The notes beneath the pieces were generated by a model. It was not told where the DNA came from and did not search any database. It saw nothing but the letters and a program-made list of their open reading frames with translations. The translations under genes and the position numbers were made by a program. Positions 60,201-64,000 of a stretch of 64,000 nt of DNA are shown piece by piece; positions within the stretch are counted from its first letter, which is position 1, and each line of letters opens with the position of its first letter. The stretch is taken from positions 558,001 through 622,000 of the forward strand of contig CBDFIL010000002.1 in the NCBI GenBank assembly GCA_965248075.1. The letters are read 5' to 3'. Source of the DNA: VXNE01 sp965248075 (lineage in GTDB: Bacteria > Pseudomonadota > Gammaproteobacteria > Pseudomonadales > Azotimanducaceae).

Positions 60201-62106
60201 GAGACACCCCTTCCTGCCGGACCTCGACGATGCCCTGCGGGCGATCGACCCGGAGATTCCGGTGCCGGAAGAGACCGTCGTCGAGGTGGTGCGCCTCGTC
60301 ATGGCGGGGGTCCTCGACCACCAGGCGCGGGCGACCCCACGGGCCAAGCCGCGCGTCAGCGAAGCCGACCTCGTGCGTCCGGTCTCGAAGGTGCTGATCC
60401 ACGCGCGGGGCTGCACGGCCGTGAAGCTCATCCGCGTCGCGCAACGCCGTGGCATCAAGGTGGTCCTCGTGCAATCCGATCCGGACATGGAGGCGGCGCC
60501 GGCGGACATGCTCGGGGAAGACGATGCCCTCGTATGCATCGGTGGTGCGACCCCCGACGAGAGCTATCTGAACGCACTGAGTGTGCTTTCGATCGCGGAA
60601 CACGAAGGAGTCGACGCGCTGCATCCAGGCATCGGCTTCCTGTCCGAGAGCAGCCAATTCGCCGAGTTGGTGCGCTCCCACGCCATCAACTTCATCGGCC
60701 CGCCCGTCTCGAGCATGGAGACGATGGGCAACAAGTCCAACGCCATCAACACCGCCCTGCGCCTCGGCGTGCCGGTGGTGCCTGGCAGCCACGGGATCGT
60801 GACCGACGCGGACCGCGCGGCGCAACTGGCCGAGCAGATCGGCTACCCGGTGCTCATCAAGGCCGTCCACGGCGGCGGCGGCAAGGGCATCCAGGTGGTC
60901 GAGTCTTCCGAGCGCTTCCACGAGCTGTTTCAGCGCGTCTCGGCGGAGGCCCGTGGCGCCTTCGGCAACGGCGACGTCTACCTCGAGAAATACGTCACGT
61001 CGCTGCGGCACATCGAGGCGCAGTTGCTGCGCGACCATCACGGCAACACGCGCGTACTCGGGTTGCGGGACTGCAGCGTGCAGCGCGACAAGCAGAAGGT
61101 CATCGAGGAGTCGGGTTCCACGGCCTTGCCGGAGCCCCTGGTCAAGGTCGTGATGCAGCACACGGCCGCGATCGCCTGCGAGGTCGGCTACGTGGGTGCA
61201 GGGACCGTGGAGTTCATCTACGACGTGGATGCCGACGCCGTGTACTTCATGGAGATGAATACGCGGCTGCAGGTGGAGCATCCGGTGACGGAGCAGGTCT
61301 CCGGGGTCGACATCGTTGGCGAGCAGTTCCGCATTGCGGCCGGCGAAACGATCGAGTCACTCGAGGTGGGCCGCGACGGTTACTCGATCGAGGCGCGCAT
61401 CAATGCGGAGCGGCTGATGGCCGGCGCGAACGGCGACCTGTCGTTCCGACCGAGTCCGGGCGCCATCACGACATGCGAGTTGCCGGAAGCCGAGCACATC
61501 GACGTCATCAGCGCGGCTGCGCAAGGCAAGTTCGTCTCGCCGTACTACGACAGCATGATCGCGCAGGTCATCGCGCATGGCCGGGACCGGGACGAGGCGG
61601 CCGACCGGCTGGCGGCGTACCTGGATCGCGTCCGGATAGGCGGCATCGCCACGAACGTGCCCCTCGTCAAGCGCGTGCTGCGGGACCCGGTGTTTCGTGC
61701 CGGGGACTACGACACCGGCTACCTCCCGGCGTTCCTGGCGCGCACGGACGCTGCCTGCATGATCGAGGAGATCGAGGCGGCCGCCGGCGACGATGCGCGC
61801 GGCATCGGCCGCGAGGCAGTGATCATCGAGGACAGCGAGGAGTTGCGCGTGCTGTCGCCGTCCACGGGCATCTTCTACTCCGCGCCGTCGCCGGCCGAAG
61901 GGGACTACGTCGAGGTAGGTCAACAGATCGGCCTCGACGACATGCTGTGTCAGCTCGAGGCGTTCAAGACCTGCTGTGTCAGCTCGAGGCGTTCAAGACC
62001 TTCACGCCGCTGCGTCTCGGTGACTTCAATATGTCCGACGATGCCCTGTACGCGTCCGCGCACCATGTCGTCGCCCGCATCAACGTATCGAGCGGCCAGC
62101 AGGTGA
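57238..62106 (+). CDS. Giant fused acyl-CoA carboxylase (CT-alpha/CT-beta/BC/biotinyl)
   Basis: 1622 residues from ATG 57238. Order: an AccA-like carboxyltransferase half (about 60-270; GLGYSGGAIPLAASN at 192), a ~550-residue helical region I do not recognise, an AccD-like half (about 830-980; FISSGGMQTKEGAGALFSM from 887, YGDCTGGAQASF), a biotin carboxylase (about 1045-1500; ATP-grasp loop HGGGGKGI at 1211, EMNTRLQVEHPVTE at 1339) and a biotinyl-like end with LEAFKT (K1577). Eukaryotic ACC has the reverse order (BC-BCCP-CT). A 29-bp tandem duplication (61943-62000) shifts the frame right after the biotinyl lysine; without it the protein would end FVVRPVD at 62147 (about 1626 aa). The activity is inferred from domains only. 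Confidence 0.88.
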   Translation: MENAAAAGDHLFLIAESLAQDFSSFPDQGAGGHRAMRGLLGEADIARRCEALANMDIDSYIEAVVAGAEDPRRPAAPDIVHRLGDEISAEVRDGPFYSALVRMDFNGEARQVGFIAQDRSSKNGVWGPRHHLAAAARIEEFCKRAIPIVSLMDTPGADAEADANRNNQAHSISRLIAEMSNVDVPNLGIVFGLGYSGGAIPLAASNMILSVRDGVFSTIQPKSLASIARRLNLSWQECAKHVGLSPCELHAQGNIDGVIDYAPGEDGAHLENFRLAIVSGIRSIEEATKAFVAENPYILDHYRRSLERYLHPSKTLRRLQESASMTLTTTPTEYVNVFGVAYRYLRYLGCRRRIRATSAQQYGRLASQELPTGELAARADRERRRVFLKWMQDPDRVRYDDGLARAWKSYGERKEALQDERGRFAQLFLGEPRKNYEEARAHLLGTVGMYLYNRWKSDAAGNFRALQHYLENAADARALLRTADIRDPYPLLDAIATDRSLGPTLRQRFTHEGKKLLASDHLEEKADAYVRAQLTAEINLALTEESMADFVPKKDLGERTRQAIAWAPSSIVVNRLVFEDRFARLLEPRQPADGPPHDADLNVLDILLEDDLREDFIGECRNILLFDAVYDGVIGSLDSIAEEAERTRSLSKATVSALVRAAFDGAARTLSGDEPVDTLRTRFFDWFLRIDGMRGSSDNLRAVEEWKKSAFAHLSDTLFVVVTFLFERLVVSYLNAEWDGKRYDGRISPRNIGRRKDFWNRLTIAYRDLRIQNVLNGFKKRRATGSSAFVETFFTDFEELYPDLLSSDPCEFPGLRLAIEGALSRDTTPCGVVTGVGTFQDDAGGMRVGAVISNADFQAGAFDMASAEKFCKLLVYCAERRLPVICFISSGGMQTKEGAGALFSMAAINDRLTRFIRDHELPVIVFGYGDCTGGAQASFVTHPLVQTYYFSGTSMPFAGQIVVPSNLPSDSILSNYLCRTAGAMQGLVRHPFLPDLDDALRAIDPEIPVPEETVVEVVRLVMAGVLDHQARATPRAKPRVSEADLVRPVSKVLIHARGCTAVKLIRVAQRRGIKVVLVQSDPDMEAAPADMLGEDDALVCIGGATPDESYLNALSVLSIAEHEGVDALHPGIGFLSESSQFAELVRSHAINFIGPPVSSMETMGNKSNAINTALRLGVPVVPGSHGIVTDADRAAQLAEQIGYPVLIKAVHGGGGKGIQVVESSERFHELFQRVSAEARGAFGNGDVYLEKYVTSLRHIEAQLLRDHHGNTRVLGLRDCSVQRDKQKVIEESGSTALPEPLVKVVMQHTAAIACEVGYVGAGTVEFIYDVDADAVYFMEMNTRLQVEHPVTEQVSGVDIVGEQFRIAAGETIESLEVGRDGYSIEARINAERLMAGANGDLSFRPSPGAITTCELPEAEHIDVISAAAQGKFVSPYYDSMIAQVIAHGRDRDEAADRLAAYLDRVRIGGIATNVPLVKRVLRDPVFRAGDYDTGYLPAFLARTDAACMIEEIEAAAGDDARGIGREAVIIEDSEELRVLSPSTGIFYSAPSPAEGDYVEVGQQIGLDDMLCQLEAFKTCCVSSRRSRPSRRCVSVTSICPTMPCTRPRTMSSPASTYRAASR
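61943..62000 (+). repeat. 29-bp tandem duplication inside carboxylase 3' end
   Basis: 61943-61971 and 61972-62000 are identical (TGCTGTGTCAGCTCGAGGCG then TTCAAGACC). 29 is not a multiple of 3, so the last ~50 codons of the biotinyl domain (TPLRLGDFNMSDDALYASAH...) fall out of frame. Confidence 0.95.
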
Positions 62107-62152
62107 ACGCCGGCGACCTCCTGTTCGTCGTCCGGCCCGTCGACTGACGCCG

Positions 62153-62275
62153 GCGAGCCCGGCGCGGGCGATCGTGGGGGACGGGCTTGTCCCGTCCCGC
62201 CGCCAGGGGCTTGCACGACTTCGACACGGGCGATGTAGGGGACGGGCTTGTCCCGTCCCGTGCCGAATTACCCGA
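62153..62275. repeat. REP-like repeat, two units
   Basis: Two units with the hairpin GGGACGGG-CTTGT-CCCGTCCC (62179- and 62239- regions), GGGGCTTGCACGACTTCGAC and GGGCGAT between. Ends GTGCCGAATTACCCG, as at 53.03 kb. It lies between the convergent carboxylase and permease genes. Confidence 0.85.
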
Positions 62276-63011
62276 ACGTGTCCAGCGCGCCTTTCGCGAA
62301 GCAGAAGGCGCCGAGGGCCAGGATCACGTAGCCGCTGATACGCCGAAAGCGGTCGTCGCTCACCCGACCGAGCAGTCGGGTGCCAATGCGGGCGCCCGCG
62401 ACGGCGACCAGGCAGGCGACGACCAGCAGCCCCGCCGACACGTCGATCCCGGCATCCACGCCGCCGACCAGGGTCCCGTAGTAGCCGACCTTGGCCAGGT
62501 GCCCGAGCGTTTGCGTGAAGGCCTTGCTGGCGACGACCTGGTAGCGGTCGAGCGGCGTGTGCCAGGTAGAAGGCGTCGAGCAGCGGTCCCGATGCCCCGG
62601 CGAACAGTTGCGCCGCGGTGACGACGGCTCCGCAGACGCAGGCCGTCACGGGGCGGGAGATGTCGAGCGCCCAGGTGCGGGGCATCGCCCGCGCCAGCCA
62701 GGGAAAGGCGCCGATCAGCATCAGCACGACACCGGGTTCGGGAACAGTGTCGCGGCCGCGAACGCCCCGACGACCAGGGCTGCGCCCGCGGCATAGGGCG
62801 GCACGATGCGCCACTGCGTGTGTGCGCGCAGGAACACCCACCGGGCGCCGTTGGAGGCGGCCTGTACCGCGCCGTGCACGATCGTCGCGGCCGAAACCGG
62901 TAGCAGCCAGACCAGCACGCCCATGAGGACGAGCCCGCCGGCCATCCAGCTCACGCCGGAAAGGATGGCGGTGCCGAGCACGCTGACGAGGATGGTGGCC
63001 CAGACGATCAA
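62268..63011 (-). pseudogene. TSUP-family (TauE/SafE) permease, two frameshifts
   Basis: Homology to a TSUP anion/sulfite exporter runs through three frame segments. 63011 to about 62735 reads TTG-IVWATILVSVLGTAILSGVSWMAGGLVLMG...ATLFPNP. About 62735 to 62562 reads GVVLMLIGAFPWLARAMPRTWALDISRPVTACVCGAVVTAAQLFAGASGPLLDAFYL (a different frame). Then back to the first frame for TPLDRYQVVASKAFTQTLGHLAKVGYYG...FRRISGYVILALGAFCFAKGALDTFG. The two indels compensate. Either a decayed gene or two sequence errors, one in a GGG run. Confidence 0.78.
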
Positions 63012-63055
63012 CGCCCTGTCCCTTCGAAAATGCGACTGGAGAGAATAGTTGGCAT

Positions 63056-63061
63056 TATGAT
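63056..63061 (+). promoter_or_regulatory. -10-like TATGAT before the LysR gene
   Basis: TATGAT in GGCATTATGATGCTG, 33 bp upstream of the LysR ATG and in the space shared with the divergent permease, where a LysR-type regulator would normally bind. No convincing -35 or T-N11-A operator was fixed. Confidence 0.35.
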
Positions 63062-63093
63062 GCTGTCCAACCGGGAATGATTGGGCAGCATCG

Positions 63094-63948
63094 ATGATCG
63101 AGAACCTCGAAACCCTCGTCGCGCTTTCGAAGGCCGGCACCATGATGGAGACGGGCACGGTCCTGCAGATCTCGCAGAGCGCCGTCTCGAAGCGGATCGC
63201 GGCGCTCGAGCGTTACTACGACCGCAAGCTGATCGAGCGTCAGGGGCGGCGGGTGGCGCTCACGCATCACGGCACGCGGCTCGTGGAGAAGGTCACGCCG
63301 CTCATCTCCGAGGTGCGTAGCGTCTTCCTGGAGGACAACGCGCTGCGCAAGGGCAAGCTCATCCTCGGGGTCTCCGAAGCGATCCTGTCGAGCTGGGGTC
63401 CGAGCCTGTTCGCGCGCGTCCACGACGCCCTGCCGGAGGTGGAGCTCGACTTCCATGCGCAACGCTCGCCGGTGGTGCTCGACCGCATCCGCTCCGGGGA
63501 ATACATGATCGGTATCTGCACGGGCTCGGCGGACGCCGATACGGACCTGCAGAGCGAACTGCTGCGACTCGAGCCCATGGTCATCGTGCCGGCCGCCCTT
63601 GCGCCGATCGACTACGCGCCTGGCGTATCGCTCGACGTCATCACCATCGAGTCGCGCTCGGGCGCCTGGGCCTCGATCGAGGACGACATGCGGCGCCTGC
63701 ACATCACGCGGCGTGCCTCGCTCGAATCGTTCTTCGCGGCGGCGCAGATGGCGCTGGCGGGTCTCGGCCACGCCCTCGTCCCGGCGGGTGTTGCCGACAC
63801 GCTCGCCATTGCCCCGGAGGCCCTCATTCCCCTCGGCGCGGAGGGGCTCAACCGCCCGGTACGCTTCGTCGCGCGCAAGTCGATGTTCTCGCGCCCGCTG
63901 GTGCAGAGCTTCTATCGCGAAGTACTGCGCGAGGCGCGGAGCCTCTGA
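63094..63948 (+). CDS. LysR-family transcriptional regulator
   Basis: 284 aa. N-terminal winged helix-turn-helix (TLVALSKAGTMMETGTVLQISQSAVSKRIAALERYYDRKLIERQGRRVALT) and a type 2 periplasmic-binding-like effector domain (GKLILGVSEAILSSWGPSLFARVHDALPEVELDFH...). Divergent from the TSUP permease gene, its probable target. Effector unknown. Confidence 0.92.
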   Translation: MIENLETLVALSKAGTMMETGTVLQISQSAVSKRIAALERYYDRKLIERQGRRVALTHHGTRLVEKVTPLISEVRSVFLEDNALRKGKLILGVSEAILSSWGPSLFARVHDALPEVELDFHAQRSPVVLDRIRSGEYMIGICTGSADADTDLQSELLRLEPMVIVPAALAPIDYAPGVSLDVITIESRSGAWASIEDDMRRLHITRRASLESFFAAAQMALAGLGHALVPAGVADTLAIAPEALIPLGAEGLNRPVRFVARKSMFSRPLVQSFYREVLREARSL

Positions 63949-63970
63949 AGAACGCTTCGGACAGTCGGGA

Positions 63971-64000
63971 TCAGAGGCCGTACAGAGCCGTCACGTTGCG
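63971..64000 (-). CDS. Possible C-terminal codons of a leftward gene cut by the window edge
   Basis: On the minus strand 64000-63971 reads RNVTALYGL then TGA. Ends of the form N(V/A)xxLYGL are common in amidohydrolase (metal-dependent hydrolase) proteins, but ten codons cannot establish this. Confidence 0.25.
   Translation of the reverse strand, partial: RNVTALYGL

Noticed and set aside
57352..61281. Minus-strand open frame of 1309 codons under the carboxylase
   Set aside because: The plus strand carries unmistakable carboxyltransferase and biotin-carboxylase motifs; the antisense translation lacks any.

Overview
This 64 kb window is a high-GC chromosomal segment of a gammaproteobacterium, probably an uncultured or poorly characterised one. 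The evidence is gene order: rne/rluC divergent; yceF(maf), yceD, rpmF, plsX, fabD, fabG, acpP, fabF, mltG, tmk, holB, pilZ; phoB-phoR-pstSCAB-phoU; a TtpC-type TonB2 cluster; and psi-like/rimI followed by prfC. The ribosomal and lipid genes match gammaproteobacterial relatives most closely, and pilZ after holB is the Pseudomonas/Xanthomonas arrangement rather than the enteric one.

Layout. 0-12.8 kb is housekeeping: RNase E (3' end beyond the left edge), RluC, the fatty-acid synthesis operon, MltG, thymidylate kinase, delta-prime clamp-loader subunit and PilZ. 12.9-26.0 kb is metabolic and accessory: two proline-directed peptidases, a three-subunit molybdenum hydroxylase with a MoaD-like protein and a PfkB kinase, a VapBC-type toxin-antitoxin pair, an LLM-oxidoreductase/hydrolase/HAD trio and an SDR. 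26.0-32.5 kb is a nested stack of mobile DNA. A dispersed GC-rich repeat carries a degenerate group II intron. That intron is split by an IS66-family insertion sequence (8-bp target duplication) and again, inside its domain V hairpin, by a complete recombinase-in-trio (RIT) element with perfect 86-bp inverted repeats. 32.6-41.5 kb is the Pho regulon as one leftward, overlapping operon. 41.6-48.0 kb holds a dienelactone hydrolase and a DUF3450/TtpC/ExbB/ExbD/TonB/TPR energy-transduction operon. 48.1-52.9 kb holds riboflavin synthase, a pterin dehydratase, a psi-like protein, RimI, RF3 and SirB1. 53.4-63.9 kb holds a FabY-type ketoacyl synthase, a frameshifted thiolase, MoaB, a very large fused carboxylase (CT-alpha-like, CT-beta-like, biotin carboxylase, biotinyl), a frameshifted TSUP permease and a LysR regulator.

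How the parts fit. fabH is missing from its usual place between plsX and fabD, while a FabY-like synthase (the Pseudomonas-type initiating enzyme) lies 47 kb away near a fused acyl-CoA carboxylase, so the two loci may together supply fatty-acid initiation. Several genes between 55.4 and 63.0 kb are broken by small indels or a 29-bp tandem duplication, which could be real decay or sequencing error. Two dispersed repeat families stand out: a self-complementary REP-like repeat found at or beside gene 3' ends, mostly between convergent genes, and a ~125-bp element with covarying stems found next to the starts of pstC, phoR and sirB1. No tRNA, rRNA or CRISPR array was seen. All motif positions were read by eye; no database search or folding program was run.
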